Assembly: GCF_000011345.1 (NCBI RefSeq)
Contig: NC_004113.1
Coordinates: 1-64,000, forward strand
DNA: 64,000 bases
From: Thermosynechococcus vestitus BP-1
Lineage (GTDB): Bacteria > Cyanobacteriota > Cyanobacteriia > Thermosynechococcales > Thermosynechococcaceae
Direction: 5' to 3'
The first letter of the stretch is position 1; each line of letters opens with the position of its first letter. Of this stretch, positions 35,035-46,285 are shown in pieces. A model generated the notes under the pieces. It made no database searches, had not been told where the DNA came from, and saw only the letters and a list, made by a program, of their open reading frames with translations. The position numbers were made by a program, and so were the translations under genes.

Positions 35035-35208
35035 TTAGCGATTGCGCTTGCGGGCAGCCTCCTGTTTGCGTTTGCGGCGCAGGCTAGGTTTTTCGTAACG
35101 TTCACGCCGCTTGACTTCCGAAAGAATACCTGCTTTCTGGATTTTTTTCTTGAATCGCCGTAGAGCGGACTCAATGGATTCGTTTTCACCTAAACGGACT
35201 TCAGCCAC
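35035..35208 (-). CDS. rpsU: 30S ribosomal protein S21
   Basis: 57 residues from a GTG start at 35208: [20 protein letters not shown], then a basic tail ending [12 protein letters not shown]. This is bS21 of the small subunit platform near the anti-Shine-Dalgarno region. Length matches the family (55-70). It starts 3 nt after the khpA stop, so it lies inside the rpsP-khpA-rpsU-phoH operon. It is easily missed because it is short and starts with GTG. Confidence 0.95.
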   Translation of the reverse strand: MAEVRLGENESIESALRRFKKKIQKAGILSEVKRRERYEKPSLRRKRKQEAARKRNR

Positions 35209-35211
35209 GCG

Positions 35212-35565
35212 CTAACTTTGCCTCCTTGATGATGGATAAAAACGACGACGGGATCGCCGCGGGCGATCGCTCCTTTGATGATCTATTTTAGGCGTACTTT
35301 TGGCATCATCATAAACATCTAAATAAACCTGCTGACCAGCGGCTTGGGCAGCAGCCTGTAAAACCGCTCGAATGGCTTGAAGATTGCGACCCCCACGACC
35401 ATAAACCCGCCCTTTATCCTCGCCAGCAAAGGCAAGACGTACCCAGATACGAGAATTGGCAGGGGAAAATTCCGCATGGAGCCGCAGGGTTTCTGGTGCT
35501 TCCATAAAGGGCTCCAGCAGGAAGCGAATCAAGGCAGCGTAGTTGGGGGCAGCCGATTCAGTCAT
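35212..35565 (-). CDS. khpA: KhpA-type KH-domain RNA-binding protein
   Basis: 117 residues. One KH domain with the GxxG loop in VYGRGGRNLQAIR, flanked by RIWVRLAFAG and the helix AVLQAAAQAAG. The C-terminal ~30 residues form a basic, disordered tail (RSDRPRRSRRRFYPSSRRQS) absent from short bacterial homologues and typical of cyanobacteria. It probably binds RNA with a role in translation or cell division. It starts 3 nt after the rpsP stop. Confidence 0.9.
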   Translation of the reverse strand: MTESAAPNYAALIRFLLEPFMEAPETLRLHAEFSPANSRIWVRLAFAGEDKGRVYGRGGRNLQAIRAVLQAAAQAAGQQVYLDVYDDAKSTPKIDHQRSDRPRRSRRRFYPSSRRQS

Positions 35566-35568
35566 TGC

Positions 35569-35820
35569 CTATTTTTGGGCAGTTTCGGGGAGAAGATTCG
35601 CTTTGACAAAGAGCCGCCGGACGGTATCTGTGGGTTGTGCACCCTGCGCCAAACGCCGCTTGATCGCCTCTTCCTTGAGGCGCACTTCATTATGGATTGG
35701 ATCATAAAAGCCCAATTCTTCAAGGGCACGCCCATCGCGGCGATCGGTATTATTCATGGCCACAATACGATAGGTGGCGTTCCGCTTTTTGCCGTAGCGT
35801 TTGAGACGCAGTTTAATCAT
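35569..35820 (-). CDS. rpsP: 30S ribosomal protein S16
   Basis: 83 residues: [20 protein letters not shown] at the start, then [12 protein letters not shown], the signature of bS16. The length is normal. S16 stabilises the 16S rRNA 5' domain during 30S assembly. It is the first gene of rpsP-khpA-rpsU-phoH, and its promoter must lie in the 106 nt between it and the divergent fabD. Confidence 0.97.
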   Translation of the reverse strand: MIKLRLKRYGKKRNATYRIVAMNNTDRRDGRALEELGFYDPIHNEVRLKEEAIKRRLAQGAQPTDTVRRLFVKANLLPETAQK

Positions 35821-35926
35821 GTCAGCCTATGGAGATAAAAGAGGTAGGTTTTTCTCGACAATTTTCTAGTATAACGGACATCCCAAATCGGGTAAAGTAG
35901 ATTCCGGTTTGAGTTGAGCAGTGCCG

Positions 35927-36813
35927 ATGACAAAGACAGCGTGGTTATTTCCCGGCCAAGGGTCGCAACATCCAGAAATGATGGCGGATTTGCTGACGGC
36001 CTATCCCCCAGCCAAGGCGCGCTGCGAACAGGCAGCGGCCATTTTAGGGTGGTCGGTCATTGACTGCTGTGGAGGGCGCATCGGCAATTTAGACCAAACG
36101 CTCTATACCCAGCCCAGTTTGTTTCTCGTCGAGAGCCTACTGGTGGATGCCCTCAAGGAACGGGGAGCGAAGGCGGACTTTGTGGCAGGACATAGTCTCG
36201 GTGAATATGTTGCTCTCTATGCGGCAGAAGTCTTTGATTTTGAAACGGGACTCCAATTGGTGCAGCGGCGCGCCGCACTGATGAATGCTGCTGGTGGCGG
36301 CAAGATGGTGGCCTTGATTGGCTTTGACCGCGAGGAGTTGCAGCAGGCGATCGCCCGCATCCCCAATGTGGTTCTGGCCAATGATAACCATCCGGGACAA
36401 GTGGTGATTTCAGGGCTGCCCGAGGCCGTTGACGCCCTACTGGCAAAGATAAAAGTCAAACGGGCAGTTCCCTTGAATGTCAGTGGTGCCTTTCATTCCC
36501 CCTTTATGGCGGAGGCCGCGGCAACTTTTGCCACACTGTTGGATGAGTGCCAGTTTCAAGAGGCTGTCTTTCCTGTCCTGAACAATGTCGAACCCGAACC
36601 AACAACGGATGCAGCGCTGATCAAGGCACGGTTGCGATCGCAAATGACGGGTTCTGTGCGTTGGGTGGACACTTGCTATGCCCTTGCGGCGGCGGGAGTA
36701 ACCCAAGCTCTGGAGATTGGGCCCGGGAATGTCTTAGCTGGCTTGGTCAAGCGCACCACTCCAGAGATCACAGTCACAGGGGTGGCAACGATCGCCAGTT
36801 TGGAGAGCCTGGT

Positions 36814-36817
<4 letters not shown>
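35927..36817 (+). CDS. fabD: Malonyl-CoA:ACP transacylase
   Basis: 296 residues from the ATG at 35927 (MTKTAWLFPGQGSQ). The active-site serine is in GHSLGEYVALYAAEVF, the partner histidine in GAFHSPFM, and the conserved arginine in VQRRAALM. It loads malonate onto acyl carrier protein in fatty acid synthesis. The stop overlaps the plsC GTG start by 4 nt (GTGA), coupling fatty acid and phospholipid synthesis genes. Confidence 0.95.
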
Positions 36818-38483
<1,666 letters not shown>

Positions 38484-38490
38484 TCATCCA

Positions 38491-38826
38491 CTAGTAACGG
38501 GGAAGGGTTGGATCCACTACCGCAGCATAGGCATCAATTCCACCCACAATATTCTTGACATTGCGAAACCCCTGCTGAATTAACCAGTGCCCCATCTGGG
38601 CAGAGCGTACACCGTGGTGGCAGAGCACCAAGGTTTCCCGGTCTGGATCAAAGAGCTGACAAATTTGGGGCGACCATTGGGGAAAGGCACTCAAGGGCAA
38701 AGGCGTAAAGTGAGGAAGATGGGCGATCGCCCACTCCTCGGGTTCCCGCACATCAATGAGTTGCAAGGTATCCGCCTCTGTGGCTAGGCGTTGCGCCAAT
38801 TCCACCACTGTGATTTGTCCTAGCAT
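38491..38826 (-). CDS. Single-domain rhodanese-like protein
   Basis: 111 residues. A rhodanese fold with LIDVREPEEWAIAHLPH and the active-site loop LCHHGVRSAQM, with the sulfur-carrying cysteine present. Such proteins transfer sulfane sulfur; the acceptor is unknown. The end, ALNNLVGGIDAYA-like, matches the usual NVxGGIDAW tail of the family. It sits between ndhB (52 nt upstream) and gap1 (22 nt downstream) on the same strand. Confidence 0.9.
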   Translation of the reverse strand: MLGQITVVELAQRLATEADTLQLIDVREPEEWAIAHLPHFTPLPLSAFPQWSPQICQLFDPDRETLVLCHHGVRSAQMGHWLIQQGFRNVKNIVGGIDAYAAVVDPTLPRY

Positions 38827-38878
38827 GGTTTCCCCTTGATTCTATGAGGATCATGGGAGATCGGCATTGAAATCATCC

Positions 38879-40426
38879 TTAAGATTTGCCTGCCGGGGAG
38901 AGGGCTTGGTAAGCGACCTCCATAACCGTTGGTTGATTAGCCAGTTGCGGCACATCCCATACTGCCGTATTCACCAAGTTGAAGAGGGGATTGGCCAAGA
39001 TGCCCGCTAAGGAGGTGGCAATCACCGTCATGACCAAGCCCACCTGCAAAGGCCGCAGGCCAAAACTCGACCAGGAGACTTCGGGATAGTTGCGCACCGC
39101 CTCTGACATTTCTTGGGGCTCCTTGACCACCATCATCTTGACGACGCGGATGTAGTAGTAAATGGAGATCACACTCGTCAATAGGCCCAGCAGGACAAGA
39201 CCATAGGCACCTGCTTGCCAACCCGCCCAGAAGAGGTAAATCTTACCAAAGAAGCCTGCCAAGGGTGGAATCCCCCCCAGAGACAGTAGGCATAGGCTCA
39301 GGCCAAGAGTCAGCAGGGGGTCTTTTTGATAGAGGCCTGCATACTCACTAATTTGATCGGTGCCGGTGCGCAGGGAGAACAGAATCACACAGGTAAAAGC
39401 ACCAAGGTTCATGAAGAGGTACACCAGCAAGTAAAAGAGCATACTGGCATAGCCTGCCTCAGTGCCAACGACAAAACCAATCATCACAAACCCCGCCTGA
39501 CCAATGGAGGAGTAGGCGAGCATCCGCTTCATACTGGTTTGGGCGAGTGCCACCACATTGCCGAGAATCATGCTGAGGATGGCCAGCACTGTAAAGATGA
39601 GTTGCCACTGATCGGTGACACTGGGGAAGGCCAAGGTCAAAAAGCGAATGGCGAGGGCAAAGCCAGCGGCTTTGGAACCCACCGAAAGAAAGGCAACCAC
39701 AGGGGTAGGGGCACCCTCATAGACATCGGGGGTCCACTGGTGAAAGGGTACCGCGGAAATTTTGAAACTAATGCCGGCAATCACAAACACTAGGGCCACA
39801 ACAAGACCCAAGGATTCGGAGGACAGGGCTTGGGCGATTGCTGGCAGTTGGGTGTGCCCACCGGAAAGGCCGTACAGTAGCGATGAGCCATAAAGGAAGA
39901 TGGCAGAGCTGGCCGCACCAATCAGGAGATATTTCAAGGCGGCTTCATTGGAGCGGCTATCGCGCTTTGTATAGCCCGTGAGCAGATAGGAGGCAATACT
40001 TAGGGTCTCTAGGGCCACAAAGATAAACACCAGTTCTTGGGCACCGGCAATGAACATGCCACCCACCGTGGCCGTCAACAGAATGGTCATAAATTCGCCG
40101 AGGGAACTGCCCGTTTGCTCAACATAGCGAATGGACATGAGAATCGTGCCCAAAGCGGAGAGGGCAATCAGTCCCCGGAAGAAGAGGCTGAGGTGATCGG
40201 AAATAAAGCTGCCAAAGAAACTGATAGTTGCAGGCTGAGTCCATAGGGGAATCATCGTGGCGATCGCCCCCCCTAAACCGACAATGGCAAAGTAGGGCGT
40301 CCAGCGATCGGCCTGACGTCCCTGAATCAAATCCGCCAACAGGACGACAAGCAGCGTCACAATCAGGATGGTTTCCGGCAAAATGGTGCCTGCATTGAGC
40401 TGTCCGGCCAGTGTCACCAAATCCAT
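38879..40426 (-). CDS. ndhB: NDH-1 complex subunit 2
   Basis: 515 residues with about fourteen transmembrane helices. This is the antiporter-like core subunit NdhB of the thylakoid NDH-1 complex. Family segments include [37 protein letters not shown] and [12 protein letters not shown]. The complex takes electrons from ferredoxin for cyclic electron transfer, respiration and CO2 uptake. Length and start fit cyanobacterial orthologues. It leads a minus-strand run with rhodanese and gap1, which may be cotranscribed. Confidence 0.97.
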   Translation of the reverse strand: MDLVTLAGQLNAGTILPETILIVTLLVVLLADLIQGRQADRWTPYFAIVGLGGAIATMIPLWTQPATISFFGSFISDHLSLFFRGLIALSALGTILMSIRYVEQTGSSLGEFMTILLTATVGGMFIAGAQELVFIFVALETLSIASYLLTGYTKRDSRSNEAALKYLLIGAASSAIFLYGSSLLYGLSGGHTQLPAIAQALSSESLGLVVALVFVIAGISFKISAVPFHQWTPDVYEGAPTPVVAFLSVGSKAAGFALAIRFLTLAFPSVTDQWQLIFTVLAILSMILGNVVALAQTSMKRMLAYSSIGQAGFVMIGFVVGTEAGYASMLFYLLVYLFMNLGAFTCVILFSLRTGTDQISEYAGLYQKDPLLTLGLSLCLLSLGGIPPLAGFFGKIYLFWAGWQAGAYGLVLLGLLTSVISIYYYIRVVKMMVVKEPQEMSEAVRNYPEVSWSSFGLRPLQVGLVMTVIATSLAGILANPLFNLVNTAVWDVPQLANQPTVMEVAYQALSPAGKS

Positions 40427-40600
40427 AACTTTTTACGTGCCTTGATGGAATCCCCCATATCTTATCACCCAGATTTTCATTTCATTGGTGACTGGCGATC
40501 AGCTTCTGCTTATGGGTTCGATTAGTTTTGGCCCCCCTTGACAGCGGCGCATCAGGGATTTGATTCCTTAGCAGCTTGTGGTTCACCGGGTGTCAGCTTG

Positions 40601-41497
40601 TCAGAGCAATACCTGCAAAGAACCGCGATCGCCATCTAGCTCAGCCGCTACCCCCACTGGTAATGCAGCATTGACCCCCTCATGGCCAAAGGGCAAGTCA
40701 CTAACAATGGGAATTCCCAAATCCCCCAAGCGATCGCTCAAAACCTCAATCAGCCGAAAATTCGGTTCCATGGTGGCATCTTCACAACGACTAAAACGGC
40801 CGAGGGCAATCCCCTTAATCTGATATAACGCCCCACTCCGGCGCCACTGCGTCAGCATACGGTCAATGCGATAGGGGGCTTCAGCCACATCCTCTAGGGC
40901 CAAGATCACATTCTCCAAAGGTGGGCAATCAGGTGTGGCCAGTAAATGGGTCGCGACCGTTAAATTTCCCACTAAGAGGCGACCCTGCACCACACCGCCT
41001 CCCCAACCGCTTCCCCATAGGGGGTCTAGGGACTTGCCCTGGACGAGATCAAAAAGACGCTGCTGAGTCCAAAGGGGCTCTTGCGCCAGTGTGGTGAGGA
41101 CTGGACCATGAACGCCGGCCACCCCTTGGGCGGCATAGCTCCACAGAAGAGCCGTAATATCTGAAAAACCAATTAGCCACTTTGGTGGCGCTGAAGGCCA
41201 CTGCCACTGTTCCAGTAGACGGGTGGCACCAAATCCCCCTCGCCCACAGAGAATGCCCTTAATAGAATCATCTTGCAATAAGTGCCGTAGGCGATCGCGC
41301 CGCTGTTGATCGGAACCCGCAAGGTAGCCCCAGCCGGCAAAGGCCGCCTCATCGACAATGACCTCATAGCCCTGGGCTTGCCAACAGGCCACTCCCTGCC
41401 AAAAAGGTTCCTCTTGGCGGAGCACACCACTGGGAAAGGCGACGGCAAGGCGATCGCCCGGCTGCAGGGGAGGCGGTAATGCTGCAACAACAGTCAC
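40601..41497 (-). CDS. ldcA: LD-carboxypeptidase, peptidase family S66
   Basis: 298 residues from the GTG at 41497 (VTVVAALPPPLQPGDRLAVA). The catalytic Ser is in GFSDITALL, the Glu in LEDVAEAPYRIDRM and the His in PFGHEGVNAALPVG; GRGGFGATRLL is also typical. It removes the terminal D-alanine from murein tetrapeptides during recycling. The open frame continues to 41641, but the GTG one base after the stop of the upstream gene (TAA-C-GTG) suits coupled translation and leaves the usual N terminus. A start at 41548 would add a hydrophobic leader. Confidence 0.87.
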   Translation of the reverse strand: MTVVAALPPPLQPGDRLAVAFPSGVLRQEEPFWQGVACWQAQGYEVIVDEAAFAGWGYLAGSDQQRRDRLRHLLQDDSIKGILCGRGGFGATRLLEQWQWPSAPPKWLIGFSDITALLWSYAAQGVAGVHGPVLTTLAQEPLWTQQRLFDLVQGKSLDPLWGSGWGGGVVQGRLLVGNLTVATHLLATPDCPPLENVILALEDVAEAPYRIDRMLTQWRRSGALYQIKGIALGRFSRCEDATMEPNFRLIEVLSDRLGDLGIPIVSDLPFGHEGVNAALPVGVAAELDGDRGSLQVLL

Positions 41498-41498
41498 G

Positions 41499-41837
41499 TT
41501 AACAAAAATTAGAATTGCGGCAAAACTGTAAGCGACCCGTGATGACATTTTGACCCAAGGGGCGATCGCCCCCACGGAGACCTTGGGGCAACAAATCAAC
41601 GGTCTCAATGCTGGGCAGTTGCTGAATCTCAAGACGGGCAAGGGGTTTCCCTGCGCTGGCCGGTATCTGGATAAAGAAGTTGGAGGTGGTCTTCATCAGG
41701 CCCCCTTGAGGGCTATTGGCTTCAAGAACAACTTCAGCAAAAACAGAGGGCTGCTCAAAGGCCACTCGCCCATGGGGAAACCCAACCCCCGGAATTATAG
41801 GGGTTAAAACAAGGGCAATCCCGAGAGGGCGTAACAT
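41499..41837 (-). CDS. Small secreted protein, partial DUF2808-like
   Basis: 112 residues. A signal peptide (MLRPLGIALVLTPIIPGVGF) is followed by TSNFFIQIPASAGKPLARLE, resembling the yxFxIxLPxxAGxPLxxxxI core of the cyanobacterial DUF2808 family. Family members are normally 160-200 residues, so the C-terminal third appears missing; the frame closes right before the S66 gene. It starts 3 nt after fur. Either a short variant or a truncated copy. Function unknown. Confidence 0.55.
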   Translation of the reverse strand: MLRPLGIALVLTPIIPGVGFPHGRVAFEQPSVFAEVVLEANSPQGGLMKTTSNFFIQIPASAGKPLARLEIQQLPSIETVDLLPQGLRGGDRPLGQNVITGRLQFCRNSNFC

Positions 41838-41840
41838 CCC

Positions 41841-42362
41841 CTATTTACCCCGCGAGGGGGGTTCTGTCCCGTGGGCGATCGCGCTACTACAGACCCAGTT
41901 TTCTGGCAGTCCCGGATAACCACGCCGCAGCGCCTCTGGACAAATGGTATAGATCGTCAGTTGGCAATCAATCAGTTGCAAACCATATTTCTCCGTTTGC
42001 TTCAAGGCCTGCTTGAGGATGGAGTCATTATCGAACTCAGTCGTGCGGTTGCACTGCACACACACCATGTGGTGATGGTGGTGGGGGGACATGGTATTTA
42101 ATTCGTAGTGCTTGTGCCCCTCAGCCAGTTCCAACTCCCGCAGAATACCCATCCGTGACATCAACTTCACGGTACGATAAACGGTGGATAAACTAATGGA
42201 GTGTCCCTGTTTGCGCAACTCATGGTAGAGGTCTTCAGCACTCAGGTGATTGCCCTTAGGCAGATTCTGGAAAATGTTGAGAATAGTTTCTCGCTGTGGC
42301 GTCAACCGCCAGCCCTTCTCATTGAGTTCTGCCTTTAAGGCTGCTGCTGTATAAAGTGGCAT
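41841..42362 (-). CDS. fur: Ferric uptake regulator
   Basis: 173 residues from the ATG at 42362 (MPLYTAAALKAELNEKGWRL), the typical cyanobacterial FurA start; the frame continues to 42413 with no conserved sequence. DNA-binding region: LTPQRETILNIFQNLPKGNH and SISLSTVYRTVKLM. Metal and zinc part: HKHYELN, SPHHHHHMVCVQCN (CxxC), and a single late Cys in TICPEALRRG. It represses iron-uptake genes when loaded with Fe(II). It may head a transcript with the DUF2808-like and S66 genes. Confidence 0.93.
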   Translation of the reverse strand: MPLYTAAALKAELNEKGWRLTPQRETILNIFQNLPKGNHLSAEDLYHELRKQGHSISLSTVYRTVKLMSRMGILRELELAEGHKHYELNTMSPHHHHHMVCVQCNRTTEFDNDSILKQALKQTEKYGLQLIDCQLTIYTICPEALRRGYPGLPENWVCSSAIAHGTEPPSRGK

Positions 42363-42431
42363 AGGAGATTCACTTGATCTGCCGGTCTTGGTTTGCATGA
42401 TAGCCGAGAACAAGTGTCATTTGCAACAACC

Positions 42432-42461
42432 GGAGCTTATTGAGAATAATTACAATGGTTT
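42432..42461. promoter_or_regulatory. Possible Fur box upstream of fur
   Basis: The A/T-rich TTATTGAGAATAATTACAAT at 42437-42456 has two hexamers close to GATAAT (GAGAAT, AATTAC). It lies about 75 nt upstream of the fur ATG. Autoregulation is common in the family, but the match is partial. Confidence 0.3.
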
Positions 42462-42584
42462 TACTGGACTTTTTGCCAATGAGTTGCAATGCTTCACCAG
42501 CCCCCATAACGGTGTTCCCCAACTCCCAGATCAATCCCTGAACCACCTCACCCTATGGGGGGATTCAGAATTGCGCCAGCAGAG

Positions 42585-44516
42585 TTAATTTTTTGGCCGC
42601 GGCGGCTTGGGCCGCTGGAACTTCGACATCGGGGTAAAGTCCTCTACGGGCACATCCTTGAGTGCCTGACTCATGAAATCTCGCCAAATGGGTGCCATAA
42701 AACCACCCCCCGTTGCCCCCTGCCCCAAGGGCGCATAGTTGTCATTCCCTGCCCAAACAGCCGCTGAGAGTTGGGGCACATAACCCACAAACCAAATATC
42801 CCGCTCCGAAGAAGTGGTGCCTGTTTTTCCTGCGGCAGGCCGGCCAATGTTGGCTGCTGTCCCTGTACCACTGGTGATCACACTCTGCAGTGTGTTATTT
42901 ACAGCGGCGGCGGCCCAAGGATCAAGCACGAGTTTGGGGCGCGGTGTGTGATCCAACAGCAAATTGCCATTGTTGTCGGTGACCTGAATAATTGTTGTCG
43001 TGGGAGATTGCCAACCATTATTGGCGAATGTGGCATAGGCAGCGGCCATTTCCAAGGGGGTGAGATCCACCGCTCCCAAGGGCAGGGAAACCACCGGCAG
43101 CATGGGACTGGTGATGCCAAGGGTGCGGCAAATTTCAATTACGCGCTCAATGCCCACCTCTTGGCCAAGGACAATCGCGGGAATATTGCGGGACATGGCC
43201 AAGGCCATGCGCATAGACATCCCACCCATAAATGAGCCATCGTAGTTGCGAGGCACATACCATCCGTCCCCATCCCGATACTGCACTGGCGAGTCGCTAA
43301 TGACTGACTCAGGGGTATATTTGCCACTGGCATAGGCGGCATAGTAGACAAAGGGCTTAAAAGCAGACCCCGGCTGGCGCAGGGCTTGGGTGGCTCGATT
43401 AAATTGACTGCGGCTGTAGTCCACTCCCCCCACCAGTGCTTTGACATAGTGGGTACGCGGATCCACAGCAGCTAAAGCTAACTGATCTGCGCGCACGCCA
43501 CTGGCTTGTAGGCTGTCATATCCCCGTCGGATGGCCTCTTCCGCCATTGTTTGCATTTTGAGATCAAGGCTGCTTTGCACCCGCATGCCACCACGAATGA
43601 CTGCTTCACGGCCAAATTGGCGGGTCAATTCCTGCAACACAGCATCGGTTATCCAAGGGCTACGACTGCGCTGGAAGGAGGTAATTTCCCCCAGCTTGAT
43701 GGGTTCTTGGGCAGCGGCAGCAGCCTCTTGGGGGGTAATCCAATGCAACTCCACCATCCGATCCAGGACCAATTGCTGCCGTTCCTTGGCGAGATCAAAA
43801 TCCACAAAGGGGCTATAGGCTTCTGGAGCTTGAATAATCCCAGCCATCATGGCGGCTTCAGCAAGCGTGAGATCTGCAGCATTTTTTTTGAAGTAGCTTT
43901 GGGCTGCAGTTTGCACACCGTAGGTGTTGTGTCCCCAATAGACCTGATTGAGGTACATCTCTAAAATTTCGTCTTTGTTGAAGATCTGCTCGAGGCGCAT
44001 GGCCAAAACGGCCTCAGCCACTTTACGGCTCAGGGAGCGATCGCGAGACAAAAAGAGATTTTTGACCAATTGCATCGTCAGGGTAGAGCCGCCCTGCACA
44101 GTACGCCCAGAGGTGAGGTTGACCATCAAGGCACGGGCAATACCAATGGGATTAATACCGCGATGCTGGTAGAAACTGCTGTCTTCGATCGCCAGCACGG
44201 CCAGCTTCAAATTGGGCGAGATTTCGTTGAGGGGAACGACTTCGCGGTTTTCTTCATCGTGAAGGCTCACAAGGAGTGTGCCCTTGGCATCGTAAATGTG
44301 GGTGGTTTCACTGGGGACATAGCCCCGTAGCGATCGCACATCCGGCAGATTCCGAAAGCTAATCGCTAGGCCCAACAGGCTGCCCCCAATAGCCGCACTC
44401 CCAAAGGTCATCCCCACGAGGAAGGTGCGGTTAGCAATTCGCAGTACCCCACGCCAGAAGTTTTCATGTTGGGGGCGAGTTTGGGAGGGGTGTTTGCCAA
44501 GGGTAGTGGTGGACAC
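42585..44516 (-). CDS. Class A penicillin-binding protein (PBP1A type)
   Basis: 643 residues. One N-terminal transmembrane helix (~residues 33-52), then the GT51 transglycosylase domain with [13 protein letters not shown], then the transpeptidase domain with GSAFKPF (catalytic Ser, SxxK), SRN and [12 protein letters not shown] (KTG). It polymerises and cross-links peptidoglycan in the periplasm. The C terminus is short and basic ([12 protein letters not shown]). It is a single gene divergent from tyrS. Confidence 0.95.
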
Positions 44517-44644
44517 GACAGTCGCTGCCTCAGGCGAATTATTTTTTGCTTCGTATACGATTTTTTATTTGGAGAAAAGTCAGGAATGGCAAAATTGCCG
44601 CGCGATCGCAATTGATTGCTATCATAGCCATCCTAGACCAGAAA

Positions 44645-45904
44645 ATGTCCTCACCCCAATCAATGCCCAATCAAATGATGTCTTCAGACCTTGAGGCCAC
44701 CATTGCACGGCTCCAGCGCGGCGTGGTCGAAACGTTCCCCCATGTCCCTGATTCTGTCAAACCCGAAGAAAATCTCTGGGCCTATTTGCGGCAAACGCAG
44801 CGACCGCTCCGAATTAAGTTTGGCATTGATCCAACCGGCAGTGAAATTCACCTCGGTCATAGCATTGTCCTGCGCAAGCTCCGCCAGTTTCAGGATGCGG
44901 GGCACTGTGCTGTGCTGATTATTGGTGACTTTACGGCTCAAATTGGCGATCCCACGGGGAAGTCGGAAGTACGCAAACAACTCACCCCTGAGGAGGTCGC
45001 TGCCAATGTGCAAACCTACCTTGAACAGGTGAGGCCGATTTTGGATTTTGAGACCCCTGGCCGCTTAGAAATTCGCTACAACTCAGAGTGGCTTGCCAAA
45101 CTGGACCTGCGCAAAGTGCTTGAGCTTTTGGGAACGATGACGGTGGGCCAGATGCTGGCCAAGGAGGGATTTGCCGAACGTTACGCCAAGGAAACGCCTA
45201 TTTTTCTCCATGAGTTTCTCTATCCGCTGATGCAGGGCTATGATTCGGTGGCGGTGGCCGCAGATGTGGAATTGGGGGGAACGGATCAAAAGTTTAATAT
45301 TGCCGTCGGTCGCGATTTACAGCGTCACTTTCGCTTGCCAACCGTGCAATTTGGCCTGCTGATGCCAATTCTAGTGGGGACCGATGGGGTTCAGAAAATG
45401 TCCAAGTCCCTTGGCAACTATGTGGCGCTCACGGAGTCGGCAGCCAGTATGTACTCCAAGCTTGAAAAAATTCCCGATGCTTTGGTGAACCAGTACATTG
45501 AGCTGCTCACGGATCTGCCTTTGGACAGTTTGCCCACTCATCCTCGCGATCGCCAGAAGGCCTTAGCCCTAGCAGTAGTCAGTCAATACCATGGGCAAGA
45601 GCTGGCCCTGCAAACCCAAGCGGAACTGGCGGCGATCGTCACCCAAGGGCAAACGGCACAGGCGGGATCCATTCCAGAGTATTCCCTTGGCGAGTTTCAG
45701 TTTCCTGTGAAACTGACCTACGTGCTCAGTCACACCAAGCTCTGCCCCAGCAGCAGCGAAGCCCGGCGGCAAATTCAAGGGGGTGGCGTCCGCCTCAACG
45801 GTGAGAAAATTACCGATGTGGATTTTACCCTCACCGCGCCAGAACCCTACGTCAACCAAGTGCTGCAAGTGGGCAAGAAAAAATTCCTGCGCTTTGTGCC
45901 CTAG
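44645..45904 (+). CDS. tyrS: Tyrosyl-tRNA synthetase
   Basis: About 419 residues from the ATG at 44645 ([10 protein letters not shown]); starts at 44663 or 44675 are also possible. The HIGH motif is GSEIHLGHS and the KMSKS motif is QKMSKSLGN. The C-terminal S4 RNA-binding domain begins at [21 protein letters not shown]. It charges tRNA-Tyr in the cytosol. The [12 protein letters not shown] variant places it with the second bacterial TyrRS type (TyrZ-like). Confidence 0.94.
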
Positions 45905-45914
45905 GCGTTTTTTC

Positions 45915-46080
45915 ACCTGCTGCGCCAAGATTGATTCAAGATAGAGGGAGCAGGTTCGGGGGCAGATGGGTGAGCAGGAATGTCAGGCCAAGGTCCGCAG
46001 GGAGTGACCCGCCTTGGGCGCCGATGTGCCGCAGCGGCAAACAGATGTCACGTCTCTTGCTCATCTTCAGACTGACCTGC
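45915..46080 (+). ncRNA. Predicted structured RNA element upstream of the M16 protease gene
   Basis: Several nested helices can be drawn. ACCTGCT (45915-45921) can pair with AGCAGGT (45949-45955), which can alternatively pair with ACCTGC (46075-46080). Inside the second arrangement are TGAGCA (45971-45976) with TGCTCA (46058-46063), CCAAGG (45988-45993) with CCTTGG (46012-46017) enclosing GGG/CCC, and the hairpin GCCG-CAG-CGGC (46028-46038). No known riboswitch signature was found. It could equally be a 3' element of tyrS. Orientation is assumed. Confidence 0.35.
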
Positions 46081-46285
46081 CCAAGCGGCAAAGTGATAGG
46101 AGTGAGTTGGCAAGGGTACAAGGTGAGGTTAGGCGTGTGACCCCATGGTGTGGATGGCAACAACGATGAAACAATGGGGAAGGCGGCAGCATCAGGGATG
46201 GTTCTGTTGCGTCTTTCAGCAGCGATGATGACTCTTGGGAGCGCGATCGCCCCCCAAGGCAATTCAAAGGCAATTCAGTGAAACA
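46081..46285. other. Leader region of the M16 protease gene with tandem 11-mers
   Basis: The 11-mer AAGGCAATTCA occurs twice in tandem at 46256-46266 and 46267-46277, ending 8 nt before the ATG. The GGC in each copy is the only purine-rich candidate for ribosome binding. Short frames on both strands look non-coding. Confidence 0.4.

Noticed and set aside
36547-36813. Upstream extension of the plsC frame into fabD
   Set aside because: The sequence is fabD in another frame; the GTG at 36814 with a 4-nt overlap is the natural start.
45915-46080. Cobalamin, TPP, SRP or RNase P RNA identity for the structured region
   Set aside because: None of the conserved core sequences of these RNAs is present, for example the GGAAGGAAGCAG core of SRP RNA.
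45931-46273. Short open frames on both strands between tyrS and the M16 gene
   Set aside because: No ribosome binding sites, non-coding-like composition, and they overlap the predicted RNA helices.
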